Assembly: GCA_009877105.1 (NCBI GenBank) | Contig: WXFD01000018.1 | Span: 1-64,000 of the forward strand | Reading direction: 5' to 3' | Length of the DNA: 64,000 bases | Source of the DNA: Bacteroidales bacterium | Lineage (GTDB): Bacteria > Bacteroidota > Bacteroidia > Bacteroidales > VadinHA17 | In this document: positions 7,936-17,134 of the stretch, piece after piece | How the letters are laid out: every line of letters begins with the position of its first letter | Position numbering within the stretch: position 1 is the stretch's first letter | Position numbers and translations under genes: made by a program | Notes under the pieces: model-generated | The model's database searches: none | Seen by the model: only the letters and a program-made list of their open reading frames with translations | Told to the model about the DNA's origin: nothing

Positions 7936-9240
7936 TTAATTATTGATTTTCTTTTCTGTGTCCTCCTCCTTGTGAGTAGGCTTTGTCCTCCACCAGCTGG
8001 CGAGGGTTGATCCGGTCACATTCATCAGCGGGCCGTAAATTGCCGGAGCAAGGCCTATTGTGGCGATATTTCCTATTGTGATAGCCAGCCCGGATGCCAG
8101 TCCTGCATTGGGCATCCCGACCTCGAAGGCAATTGTCCTGCGATCCTGCTCAGGCATCCGGAATGACCAGGCAAGACCATATCCGAGGGCATAGCCTCCA
8201 AGATTATGCAGAATGGTCATTATCAGCAGTAATGCACCAACCTGGAGCAGGCTGTCCCGTCCCGCAGCTGTTATTACCGTAACAATAACCGCAATCCCGA
8301 CCATGGAAAACATTGAAAGTATTTTCTTCATTGCCTGTTTATTGTCTTTGAGGAAGTATCGGAATGCCAACGCGCCGACAATGGGCAGTATAAAAAATAT
8401 TCCAATTATTTTTGCATTTTCCAACAGGTAACCTGTGAATCCGCTGTCCTTAACCTTAAGAAAAATAAGGTTTCCAAGGAAAATTATGGCCAGGTAGGAG
8501 GCAAGCTCTGTTATGGCTTTCCGTGTCAGGCCCTTTCCCCCCCAGATCAGGTTGAATATGAACCCGGCGATTATCGGAAAGATCATCATGTCAATAATAT
8601 CCAGCATCATCTTCCAGATATCTATCGCAACAAACTGTCCTCCGATTATTTTCATGAGAAAGGGCGTAACAAAAGGTGCGATGATCGTTGTCAGTGCACC
8701 AATTGTTACAGCAAGTGCAAGGTTGGCATTTGCCAGGAGTGACATTACATTGGAGGCTAGGCCGCTGGGAACGCATGCAACGAGTATTATTCCGGCAGCT
8801 ATCTCAGCTGGAAAATGGAAAACTTTGGTGATAAGAAGAGCCATCAAAGGCATGATTATGTAGTGTCCAAGTACACCTATTACCACGCCCTTGGGCATTT
8901 TAATAACCCCGGTAAAATCATTCAGGCTCATCTGCGAACCCATCCCGAACATTATTATCTGGAGCAAAGGCACTATTAATGCTTTGGTCTGGAAACCTCC
9001 GATCTCCACAAACAGCCCGGGATAGAACATCGCGGCACAAACAGCGGTGAACATCCACATGGTGAATGACAGGCCCTTTACTGCAGGAAATCCCTTCACA
9101 GCATAGGACAGCGTTATGAACATTATTATCAGCAGAGGTCCGGCAATTGCACCATTGCCGGTTAATGCCGTTATGAGAATAATAACAAGCATGAGTAAGG
9201 CAAAGCCAAGAGCTGCCTTGTGAGGGTTCAGTTTTTTCAT
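7936..9240 (-). CDS. BASS-family (bile acid:sodium symporter-like) transporter
   Basis: This 434-residue inner-membrane protein has about ten hydrophobic segments and the features of the bile acid:sodium symporter (BASS/SBF) family: MFGMGSQMSLNDF, the Pro-containing crossover VACVPSGLASNVMSLLA, and a second crossover VGMPNAGLASGLA. BASS members carry organic acids, usually with sodium. It is the first gene of the unit that continues into KDG kinase, KDPG aldolase and the TabA-like gene, with a 24-bp gap. The likely cargo is therefore 2-keto-3-deoxygluconate or a related sugar acid; this is inferred from context. Classical KdgT permeases belong to another family. Confidence 0.85.
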   Translation of the reverse strand: MKKLNPHKAALGFALLMLVIILITALTGNGAIAGPLLIIMFITLSYAVKGFPAVKGLSFTMWMFTAVCAAMFYPGLFVEIGGFQTKALIVPLLQIIMFGMGSQMSLNDFTGVIKMPKGVVIGVLGHYIIMPLMALLITKVFHFPAEIAAGIILVACVPSGLASNVMSLLANANLALAVTIGALTTIIAPFVTPFLMKIIGGQFVAIDIWKMMLDIIDMMIFPIIAGFIFNLIWGGKGLTRKAITELASYLAIIFLGNLIFLKVKDSGFTGYLLENAKIIGIFFILPIVGALAFRYFLKDNKQAMKKILSMFSMVGIAVIVTVITAAGRDSLLQVGALLLIMTILHNLGGYALGYGLAWSFRMPEQDRRTIAFEVGMPNAGLASGLAITIGNIATIGLAPAIYGPLMNVTGSTLASWWRTKPTHKEEDTEKKINN

Positions 9241-9350
9241 AAGCTGGTCTGTTATAAATAAATAGGTTGATTAATAATTAGTCTGTTTTCAGTCTCCGAT
9301 CAATGGCCTGTCAGCCTGTCCTAGTTATGTTAATGGGAATTCACCTCAGA

Positions 9351-9358
9351 CAAATATA
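9351..9358 (-). promoter_or_regulatory. Candidate -7 promoter element of the KDG unit
   Basis: On the minus strand the sequence reads TATATTTG, an exact match to the Bacteroidota -7 consensus TAnnTTTG, 111 bp upstream of the BASS transporter start. No clear TTTG -33 element is seen at the usual distance, so the call rests on the -7 match alone. A short palindrome, TCACC/GGTGA (9456-9470), lies about 100 bp further upstream and might be an operator. Confidence 0.35.
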
Positions 9359-9526
9359 ATTCTTGCTTTCTTATTAGCCTAATTTAACCTTAACTCCCGG
9401 AACTATTTTAAACTTTTTTAATACAAAACTCTGTTTGAAGAAATATATTGAAATATCACCCAAATGGTGAAATGAACTTTAAGCCCTCACAAAGTCGCTA
9501 GAGATTGGTTATAGCAGGTAAAAAAA

Positions 9527-10657
9527 TCATCCTTCGGCAGTTACGCGCTCAACCAGGGCTTTCATGTATCCTATTGAGAAAGCTGTTCCTGAATGCGGAT
9601 GTACCATCGCCGGGATATGGTCGGCAATAATAACGCCATCAAACTTTACTTCCTTCAGTGCCCTAAGTATCTGATACATGTCGGCGTAGCCGTCGTCGAG
9701 GAATGTCTCGGTAAAATGCGGCATGGGCTGATTTACGTTCCGGAAATGCACCTTGAAGATTTTTTTTCGCTCACCGAAGTATTTTATTGTTTCAATCACA
9801 TCTCTTCCCATCATCGTACCGCCTTCGAGCCAGCAGCCCACGCAAAGGCACATTCCCACGTATGGGCTGTCGGCGATTTCCAGGGCCCTTTTATAGCCGT
9901 CGAAATTACCGAATATGCATCTTGGTATACCTCCAAGCTCTTCAACTGGGGGATCATCGGGATGGATGCCAATGCGGACCTTATATTCCTCAGCTGTGGC
10001 TGCCGCCTTTTTTATAAAATACTCATAGTTGGCCCAGAGTTCGTCCTTCGAATATTTCCTTCCATGCGAAAGCGGAGCCTCGTACCTTACGCCGTGCCAG
10101 TATCCCGCATCCGCCGAATCGAGATTGAAGGCCCTTGCAACGGCACCGCCACGCGTTTTTTCATTGGCGGTGCTCCAGATACCGTTGGCCATGTGTGCAT
10201 AGGTTGTGTAATATATTCCGGCTTTTGAAAGATTGCGCAAATGTGCAAGATATTCTTCTATTTTTTCATCCCTTCCGGGAAGATTAAGGGTTATCTTGTC
10301 CTGATTATGAACATCCCAGTTTCCGAAACCGAAAACCTTTATTCCATGCGATTCATACAATTCACGCCGGCTGTTGTAGTATTCATAACCTGCTTTTTTT
10401 GCATCGGTCCATAAAACCACATAATCTACGCCCATCTGCCGGATGAAGCTGATGTCATTTTCACCCGGCTCGGCTGGTGCCTGGTAAGCTATTTTTATGG
10501 AGGGTTCACGAACAGATACGTCAGACCGGTCCTTCAGGTATGACTGTTCCTTATCCTGTTTGCGTGAGGTATTTGTCTGGCAGGAATTAAGGCCTGCTAT
10601 TGACAGGGCAGCAAGTGCTCCCCCCTTTTTGATGAAATCTCTCCGGTTGTTTTTCAT
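9527..10657 (-). CDS. Exported sugar phosphate isomerase/epimerase-like protein
   Basis: The 376-residue protein belongs to the xylose isomerase-like TIM barrel family (AP endonuclease family 2 fold). The N-terminus has a twin-arginine motif (NRRDFIKKGG) and a hydrophobic segment ending at a lipobox-like LNSC, predicting Tat export and probably lipid anchoring. The mature part has typical family segments: YTTYAHMANGIW, the metal-region VRIGIHPDDPPVEELGG, GMCLCVGCW, KIFKVHFRNVN and GVIIADHIPAM, which supply His, Glu and Asp ligands. Reaction and substrate are unknown. It is followed, 35 bp upstream in coordinates, by a DUF362 gene in the same direction. Confidence 0.75.
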   Translation of the reverse strand: MKNNRRDFIKKGGALAALSIAGLNSCQTNTSRKQDKEQSYLKDRSDVSVREPSIKIAYQAPAEPGENDISFIRQMGVDYVVLWTDAKKAGYEYYNSRRELYESHGIKVFGFGNWDVHNQDKITLNLPGRDEKIEEYLAHLRNLSKAGIYYTTYAHMANGIWSTANEKTRGGAVARAFNLDSADAGYWHGVRYEAPLSHGRKYSKDELWANYEYFIKKAAATAEEYKVRIGIHPDDPPVEELGGIPRCIFGNFDGYKRALEIADSPYVGMCLCVGCWLEGGTMMGRDVIETIKYFGERKKIFKVHFRNVNQPMPHFTETFLDDGYADMYQILRALKEVKFDGVIIADHIPAMVHPHSGTAFSIGYMKALVERVTAEG

Positions 10658-10692
10658 TGCAGGTTGATCAGGTTACGGTTATGGTTCATTCT

Positions 10693-12456
10693 TTAATTTA
10701 TCGTGCCGGAAGTCACTGATTTTTTTACCAGTGAATCAGGAATTGTAACAAGCTCTATCCCGGAATTTCTCCCCAGATTCCTGGAGTATTGCCTGTCTTT
10801 GGGATTGTTCCAGTGTTCATGGGTACCCAGGCTTGGAAGCGGCTTCCCGCTGTTGTCGGGATCGTAAATAATATTCACGGGCCAGTTTGCCCTGTCGGCG
10901 GCCTGATGGAGATAATCATCCACTCCGTGTAGATTCGGCCTGTCTTCCGACGCATTATTAGCGGGATCGTGCTTGTTCTTTCCGTTCCATTCGTTCCTCA
11001 GAATATCGAAGCAGACAGATTCAAGAGCCACCTGGTCCTGTGATACAAATACCGAGCTGCACCAGTCGTTGCAGAAAGGAGGACTCAGATACTTTACCGG
11101 GGTTCTTGTTTCACTGGATCCTCCGCCGAACAGGCCTTCAACCAGGTATAATACTGTGTTTTGCCCGAGATATTTGCTTCCCATCAGGTCGACAAGAACG
11201 CGGTATTTGCGGTAGCCCGTGTTCAGGGGCCTTGAACCGATGGGCACCATCAGGGAGTAATGGAGGTGAATTGCGTTCTCCCTGGCCTGCGAACCGAAAT
11301 GGTTTTTGGCGGTTAGGGTAATGCCGGCTGACATATGAGGTTTAAGACAGGCTGAATTAATCAGGTAATCGGCATTTTCCAGAACGTCATAAAGCTTGTC
11401 GGTGTAGATTTTGTCGGAATAGAACAGAAGATCCTTTTCTGTGGGTTTGATCAGGGTCCTTCCATGTTTGTCGGAATACTTTCCAGTATAGACTATACCG
11501 GGAAACTCACCGTGCCAGACCTCATAGTTGTGTCCGCAAATATCGGTCATTGGATCACCAACCCCGATATCTTCCTGATCTACACCCACTTCATAGACAA
11601 GCTCCCTGAGCAGCTCGAGTACGACATAAGGTCCGGTTTCCGTTGCGCCGTACAGGGGTTTTCTTTTCTCATCGCCTGGTTTCAGGGTGGAGGGATAGTA
11701 AAATCCGTTATCCTTCTCCTCCGGGGTAAGTCCCAGTCGTGAAGTACCCTGATTGATCTTGATAAATATTTTCTGTCCTTTCCTGTAACCGGAATCCAGG
11801 CCGTATTTTCTCAGGTTATGGGTCTTAAAAAGGACATCCCATGATTCACGGATATTTTTTTTGCCGGTAAGTTCCATGAGGGAGCTCCTGACCATATCAC
11901 CTACTATCCTGCCGTTGGTGTTCTCCGGTTTGAAGAACCAGTCCTGACGATCGAAATTGTTCATGCAGTTTTCGTTGGTAGCGTCAGGATTCCAGACCCA
12001 GACTACCCTGCCCGGGTTTGCACCACGTGCGGTACCCATTGGCTGATTGGGACCATCGGCAGGCCCGGAGACCTGGGTTGTAGCTGCTGATAAATTAAAT
12101 GATCCGTGGAGAAGGGATACAACTATTCCAGCTGCAGCTGCAACGAGGAAAAGAAAAGCAGCCAGGTAACGGGCCCTGTAAAGATTCCGGCCTGCTTTTC
12201 TGAATGCCACAACAGCCCCGCCCATGGAAATGAGGTATAATACGAAACCCGACATCAGCGGTGCCGCAACCTTCATGCAGGGATATGCTGCCCTGGAAGG
12301 TTTGGGAATGACACGCAGCAGAAACCAGGCGGTTGAAACTATTCCCATCAGAAAGAACAAGAGACGGGGAGGTATTCTCCACGTTCTCATCCGGTCCCTG
12401 ATTGACGAGGGTTTCCCCTGAAGCCCGGAAATATCAAATCGTTTATTTTGCGACAT
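10693..12456 (-). CDS. Membrane-anchored DUF362-domain protein
   Basis: This protein (587 aa) has about three hydrophobic segments in its first 135 residues (around LLFFLMGIVSTAWFLL, PLMSGFVLYLISMGG and YLAAFLFLVAAAAGIVV), then a large domain resembling DUF362. The DUF362-like parts include KIFIKINQ, the DIGVGDPMTDICGHNYEVWHGEFPG segment region, and INSACLKPHMSAGITLTAKNHFG. The role of the DUF362 domain is not established. Unlike the second DUF362 protein in this window (near 51200), no ferredoxin cysteine motifs follow. It lies between an exported isomerase-like gene and an enolase-superfamily gene. Confidence 0.7.
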   Translation of the reverse strand: MSQNKRFDISGLQGKPSSIRDRMRTWRIPPRLLFFLMGIVSTAWFLLRVIPKPSRAAYPCMKVAAPLMSGFVLYLISMGGAVVAFRKAGRNLYRARYLAAFLFLVAAAAGIVVSLLHGSFNLSAATTQVSGPADGPNQPMGTARGANPGRVVWVWNPDATNENCMNNFDRQDWFFKPENTNGRIVGDMVRSSLMELTGKKNIRESWDVLFKTHNLRKYGLDSGYRKGQKIFIKINQGTSRLGLTPEEKDNGFYYPSTLKPGDEKRKPLYGATETGPYVVLELLRELVYEVGVDQEDIGVGDPMTDICGHNYEVWHGEFPGIVYTGKYSDKHGRTLIKPTEKDLLFYSDKIYTDKLYDVLENADYLINSACLKPHMSAGITLTAKNHFGSQARENAIHLHYSLMVPIGSRPLNTGYRKYRVLVDLMGSKYLGQNTVLYLVEGLFGGGSSETRTPVKYLSPPFCNDWCSSVFVSQDQVALESVCFDILRNEWNGKNKHDPANNASEDRPNLHGVDDYLHQAADRANWPVNIIYDPDNSGKPLPSLGTHEHWNNPKDRQYSRNLGRNSGIELVTIPDSLVKKSVTSGTIN

Positions 12457-12831
12457 AGCCTTAAGTTTGCTGATAATCTGAAGAACTGTATATTACTGTT
12501 GTTCATACATGTTGAGTATACGGAGAATTGCCTGATAAATCCAAAGGCAACGGATCAGCCGATGTGAAAATAGCGATTTTTCTTGTCTTTTCCCTGCCAC
12601 ACCGTTAAGATTATAGTTATTATTTACAGGATAAATCAGGAATATACTCTGCTGAACGAAAGGATAAAATAACTACAGGAACCGCAGACATATCAATTTC
12701 CGCCTGGAATATCCATGCGCCTGATGCCTGGCGGATGCATGCTGCGTTCCCTGCGGTTAAAGATATTTGCTCAACAGCCACAGGATAATATGTAGTCTTA
12801 TAGCCAATCTTATAAGAAGTCTTTTTCCCGA
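12457..12831. other. Intergenic region, nothing recognised
   Basis: The 375-bp gap separates the DUF362 gene from the enolase-superfamily gene, both on the minus strand. One minus-strand open frame overlaps the end of the latter (12620-12871) but has no recognisable domain or signal. I see no RNA gene or clear terminator. Confidence 0.4.
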
Positions 12832-14304
12832 TTAGCTCCAGAGCCTGTCGTGTGAGCGTTTCTGGTCCCATTCAGGAGTTGGTTCAAACCAGCCGGCCCC
12901 CTTTGGCATATGTTTTTTGCATTCTTCCTCGTTGAGTTCTATGCCGAGCCCCGGGGCATCAAGCGGTACGTTGGCAAAACCTTTTTCGATCATTGGTTTT
13001 GAACCGGTCATCTTCACAAGGTTGTTGTAATATGGCACATCCACGCTATGATGTTCAAGAGCCAGGAAATTCTGTGTTGCTGCAGCGCAATGAACATTTG
13101 CCATGAAGCAAACCGGCGATCCTGCCATATGCATTGCCATTGCAATTCCGTGTTCTTCGGCGTAATCACCAATCTTTTTTGTTTCGAGCAGCCCGCCCGA
13201 TGTTCCAAGGTCGGGATGGATTATATCGACTGCCTGAGCATCGATGAGCGGTTTGAATCCATCCTTCAGGCAGTAGATGTCCTCCCCTGTGCAAGTGGGG
13301 GTTTCGAGGGCATCAGTAACTTTCTTCCATTGTTCGGTGCTGAACCATGGTACCATATCCTCAAGCCATGCCAGCCTGAATTTTTCCATGGCTTTACCAA
13401 ACCTTATCGAGTTATTAAGGTCAAAATGTCCGAAATGATCGGCACAAAGGGGGATCTCATATCCCACACCATCCCTTACCTTTGCCACATACTCCTGCAA
13501 TCCTTCCAGACCCCTGTCGGTTATCTGGATTTGGGTGAACGGATGAAGGGTGTTCCCGTATCCCATGTATTCCCTCAGGTCATACTGTCCGGCTGCTCCG
13601 TTCCAGAATTCCGCATTTACCAGGGCTCCCGGTATTTTGTTCACAACATGGATGCCGAGATCCATTTTGAGCCATGTAAATCCCTGTTCTCCGACTCTTT
13701 TCTTCATGACCTCGGCAAATTTTACAGGATCGTCAACCTCGGGTGTATCGGCATATAACCTGACTTTGTCGCGGTATCTGCCACCGAGAAGCTGCCATGC
13801 AGGAACGTTGTACGCCTTTCCGGTAAGATCCCACAGAGCCATCTCAACGGCACACACTCCGCCGCCCTGGCGGCCATGATAACCGAACTGCCTGATTATT
13901 TTGAAGATCATTTCAACATTGCAGGGATTCAGACCAAGTATCCTGCTTTTCAGGAACAATGCATACCTGACATCAGCTCCGTCTCTTACTTCGCCAAGCC
14001 CGTAAATACCCTGGTTGGTGTAGATCCTGATAATATGTTTTCCCATTACAGTGGCATAGCGCATGTCGGTTATCTTAAGTTCGGAGGGTGCGGAGGCCCT
14101 GTTAACACCAGAGGTTGTCTGGGCTATAGTGTCCTCAATTGATGAGTACATGAATCCTCCAAGTGCAATTCCTCCCAGGGCAGCCTTCTTCAGGAATCCG
14201 CGGCGGCTGCTTTCCCCGGTGCTGCCGGAAGCATACGACTTCTGTAACTCTTCATTTTCCCTTTTCCTTTCCGATTCAAGGATGTGTTTCAAAGTGCCTT
14301 TCAT
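12832..14304 (-). CDS. Tat-exported enolase-superfamily (MR/MLE) dehydratase-like protein
   Basis: The protein (490 aa) belongs to the mandelate racemase/muconate lactonizing group of the enolase superfamily, whose sugar members dehydrate aldonates to 2-keto-3-deoxy acids. The N-terminus has a long hydrophilic lead and a consensus twin-arginine signal SRRGFLKK (residues 33-40), then a hydrophobic stretch, so export is predicted; known sugar-acid dehydratases are mostly cytosolic. Visible active-site parts are TWLKMDLG (K-x-D), CADHFGHFD, WLEDMVPW, CTGEDIY, HPDLGTSGG and a His in MAMHMAGSP, which give the acidic metal ligands and the catalytic Lys/His. The closest resemblance is to galactonate/gluconate dehydratase-like enzymes. 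The RraA-like gene precedes it, 47 bp away. Confidence 0.8.
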   Translation of the reverse strand: MKGTLKHILESERKRENEELQKSYASGSTGESSRRGFLKKAALGGIALGGFMYSSIEDTIAQTTSGVNRASAPSELKITDMRYATVMGKHIIRIYTNQGIYGLGEVRDGADVRYALFLKSRILGLNPCNVEMIFKIIRQFGYHGRQGGGVCAVEMALWDLTGKAYNVPAWQLLGGRYRDKVRLYADTPEVDDPVKFAEVMKKRVGEQGFTWLKMDLGIHVVNKIPGALVNAEFWNGAAGQYDLREYMGYGNTLHPFTQIQITDRGLEGLQEYVAKVRDGVGYEIPLCADHFGHFDLNNSIRFGKAMEKFRLAWLEDMVPWFSTEQWKKVTDALETPTCTGEDIYCLKDGFKPLIDAQAVDIIHPDLGTSGGLLETKKIGDYAEEHGIAMAMHMAGSPVCFMANVHCAAATQNFLALEHHSVDVPYYNNLVKMTGSKPMIEKGFANVPLDAPGLGIELNEEECKKHMPKGAGWFEPTPEWDQKRSHDRLWS

Positions 14305-14351
14305 GATGGTTTGGATTTAGTTTTTAATGTGATTCTGATTCTGATTCTGCA

Positions 14352-15287
14352 TTACCAGTGACGTTCCTTAAAATAATTATCCAGTTCCTGCTGACTCATC
14401 GGGAGCTGGCCCGGATAATTCCTGAGCCAGTTCAGGAAGTCTTTTTTGATCTCATTTGACCAGCTGCTGTCTATTTCTCCGGGTTTGTACTTACCCTCTT
14501 TCAGCCTCTGATGCCCGAATTTGTCCCTCAAAGCGGTAACCTCCGAGGTAATTACAAGCTCCTCGACCAGATGAGCAGGGATGAAAATAACGCCGTATTT
14601 TTTTGCCAGCACCACATCGCCGGGCATTACAGTGGCTCTTCCCACACGAATCGGTGCATTGATTGATGTGAGCATCATCTGGGTGATGTACGAAGGATCA
14701 GCTCCCCTGATCCATGCATTGAAACCTTCAATATCATCAAGTCCTTCGGCATCCCTCACCGACCCCCAGAAAATTACTCCCCGCTTCGATTTGGCATATA
14801 TCGAGTTGCCCAGATTGTCGCCGATCAGCGTCCCGTCAACAATCTTATCATAACTGTCTGCCACATAGACATCCCCCTCAACCAGGACATCAATCGGCCA
14901 GGAATTTGATCCGCCCTGCTGGGCCCTGTTTTCCCGCTTGCCCTGCTCCCGGATATATTTGTCATAATCAGGCCTGAGCGGCATATACTGTGCAGTGACC
15001 ACCCGTCCCGTCATGGGCTCATCAGGATTCAGGATCATCCAGCCTGATTCAAACTGGTTCATATATCCCTTTGACCGAAGAACCCCCCATGCTTCTTCCA
15101 TGGAAATATTTTTCAGCCTTTCCAGCAGCCTGTCGGAAACCTTCGGCCGTCCGTCAGGAAACCTTTCCCCCTGCCATTCTGCGGTAAGGGCTTTTATGTA
15201 TTCCGGTGATGAGCCAATGTTCTGGGCACTTGCATAGTGGAAGGAAACCAGAAACCCAATGAAAAGGAACAACGTTTTTTTCATCAT
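14352..15287 (-). CDS. Exported RraA-like (HMG/CHA aldolase fold) protein
   Basis: This 311-residue protein has a signal peptide (ending around YASAQ) and a C-terminal RraA-family domain. The family includes aldolases that split 4-hydroxy-2-oxo acids into pyruvate plus an aldehyde or acid, as well as RNase E inhibitor RraA. The typical core is recognisable: GDNLGNSIYAKSKRGVIFWG followed by SVRDAEGLDD, in which Arg-Asp is the conserved substrate/metal site. In a sugar-acid gene set, an aldolase role is more likely than an RNase role, and the signal peptide also argues against RNase control. The enolase-superfamily gene follows directly, so a dehydration-then-cleavage sequence outside the cytoplasm is possible. 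Confidence 0.75.
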   Translation of the reverse strand: MMKKTLFLFIGFLVSFHYASAQNIGSSPEYIKALTAEWQGERFPDGRPKVSDRLLERLKNISMEEAWGVLRSKGYMNQFESGWMILNPDEPMTGRVVTAQYMPLRPDYDKYIREQGKRENRAQQGGSNSWPIDVLVEGDVYVADSYDKIVDGTLIGDNLGNSIYAKSKRGVIFWGSVRDAEGLDDIEGFNAWIRGADPSYITQMMLTSINAPIRVGRATVMPGDVVLAKKYGVIFIPAHLVEELVITSEVTALRDKFGHQRLKEGKYKPGEIDSSWSNEIKKDFLNWLRNYPGQLPMSQQELDNYFKERHW

Positions 15288-15902
15288 AATTATAATTTTA
15301 AATTAATGGTCCGAAACCTGCCTGACCCCATGGGGAGAAACTCCAATGCCGAACTGGTATTTATACATGTTTTTGTGTTGTATAATAATTGGTTCAATAG
15401 GGATTCAGGGTTAACTGCCTGAAATCTGACATTAACGCCGGCAATTAAAAGAATTTTTCTGATTCGGCAAATCGATATAGACAGTTTTTTGAATTAAAGC
15501 CATTTATTTTGTTTTAGTATCCCTTCTTTTTTCGACATTCAGGAAACCGGATCGCTTCAGTCCTTAATTGCAGCGGGTACGAACACATGATAGCTGCCCG
15601 GACCTCGTCAGTTTCATCCATAATCCGCAGATATTAAAATAATCAGGATTTAATCACTTATTTTAGCACCGGCGGGAAAAATTATTAATTTGGCGGAAAT
15701 TAACCATTGATTAAATTAGCGGTTCGTTGTTTCGGGGCCTGACTGGTTCGAGCGGGCAGGACACGAATGACGAATTACGGGACGGGATTTTTCAGTATTG
15801 CGGTACCAGGATCATTTTGCGCAGATGCCCTGCACCTGTAATATTCAGAATAAAGAAAAATAAACCTGAACTATAATTTCAATAACTTAACTGACTTTTA
15901 AA
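15288..15902. other. Divergent intergenic region
   Basis: This 615-bp gap separates the divergently transcribed RraA-like and GH88 genes and should hold both promoters. I find no open frame with domain content, no tRNA and no strong terminator hairpin. AT-rich stretches occur near both gene starts, but no convincing -33/-7 pair could be chosen. Confidence 0.4.
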
Positions 15903-17096
15903 ATGAAGAATGTTTACCTGCCGGCAATTATCCTTTCAGTTTTGATGTTTTTTTCCTGCAGCCAGGAGAAGCCTTTCAAAAAAATCGTTGATGATTCGCT
16001 TGATTTTTCACTGAAACAGTACGGGCTGATGACTGACGTCATGAAATCCATGCCTGGCCAGCTGCCCCGAACTATTGACAGTGAAGGAAAACTTATTACA
16101 GAGAGTTCCTCATGGTGGACCAGCGGATTCTATCCCGGCAGTCTGTGGTACCTGTATGAATATTCCAATGATCCGGGCCTGAAAGGGAATGCCGTCGAGA
16201 TGAGCATGAGGGTTGAAAAGGAGAAATACACAACCGACAACCATGATGTGGGTTTCATTCTTTATTGCAGCTTTGGTAACGGATTGAGACTCACCGGGGA
16301 AGAGAGTTACAATGAGATTCTCATGACTGGAGCCCGGTCGCTGTGTACACGGTTCAGGCCCGTTACAGGGTGTATACAGTCATGGGAAGCGACTGACAGA
16401 TGGCAATGTCCCGTCATTGTTGATAATCTTATGAATCTCGAACTGCTTATGTGGGCATTCAGGCATTCACGCGATTCCTCATTTTACAGGATCGCAACGA
16501 GCCATGCCGATGTGACGATGAAAAATCACTACAGGCCCGATCACAGCGCCTATCATGTAGTATCGTATGATACGGTTACGGGGCAGGTTCAGGTCAAGGC
16601 CACGGCGCAGGGTGCAGCAACGGAATCGGTTTGGGCCCGCGGACAAAGCTGGGGCTTGTACGGTTACACGATGATGTACCGTGAAACCGGACTGAAACGA
16701 TATCTCGATCATGCCGTCAACATTGCGGATTTCCTGATAAATCATCCGAATCTTCCTTCAGACAAGATCCCGTACTGGGATTACCTTGCCCCGGAGATAC
16801 CCAATGCCAGGAGAGACGCTTCTTCAGCAGCAATTATGGCTTCGGCACTGATCGAGCTGGGCGGCATCGTCGGCGGTGAAAAAGGAGACCAATATATGAA
16901 GATCGCGGAAATTCAGATCCGGTCACTTTCATCACCCGCATACAGGGCAAAATTGGGTGAGAATGGCAACTTCATACTGATGCACAGCGTAGGATCCATC
17001 CCTCATAACAGTGAGATAGATGTGCCTCTTACATATGCCGATTATTATTTTATTGAAGCCCTGCTGAGATACAGGAAGATATTGAAACAGAGTTAA
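15903..17096 (+). CDS. GH88 unsaturated glucuronyl hydrolase, lipoprotein
   Basis: This 397-residue protein resembles family GH88 unsaturated uronyl hydrolases, which remove the 4,5-unsaturated uronic acid left at the non-reducing end of oligosaccharides by polysaccharide lyases. A signal peptide with lipobox FFSC (about residue 19) predicts an envelope lipoprotein. The two expected catalytic-site aspartates are visible in TTDNHDVGFILY and CPVIVDNLMNLELL. Further family parts are SSWWTSGFYPGSLWYLYE, VWARGQSWGLYGY and RRDASSAAIMASALIEL. It faces a heparinase II/III-type lyase gene tail to tail with only a 38-bp gap. The pair fits stepwise degradation of a uronate-containing glycan such as a glycosaminoglycan. 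Confidence 0.9.
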   Translation: MKNVYLPAIILSVLMFFSCSQEKPFKKIVDDSLDFSLKQYGLMTDVMKSMPGQLPRTIDSEGKLITESSSWWTSGFYPGSLWYLYEYSNDPGLKGNAVEMSMRVEKEKYTTDNHDVGFILYCSFGNGLRLTGEESYNEILMTGARSLCTRFRPVTGCIQSWEATDRWQCPVIVDNLMNLELLMWAFRHSRDSSFYRIATSHADVTMKNHYRPDHSAYHVVSYDTVTGQVQVKATAQGAATESVWARGQSWGLYGYTMMYRETGLKRYLDHAVNIADFLINHPNLPSDKIPYWDYLAPEIPNARRDASSAAIMASALIELGGIVGGEKGDQYMKIAEIQIRSLSSPAYRAKLGENGNFILMHSVGSIPHNSEIDVPLTYADYYFIEALLRYRKILKQS

Positions 17097-17134
17097 AAAA
17101 CGATCTTATATCAATACAGTTGCAGGGGAATGAT

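Noticed and set aside
12620..12871. 83-codon minus-strand frame
   Set aside because: It overlaps the end of the enolase-superfamily gene in another frame and has no recognisable domain or signal peptide.
15735..15775. tRNA-like GGTTCGAG motif
   Set aside because: The surrounding sequence does not form acceptor, D or anticodon arms, so it is not a tRNA gene.
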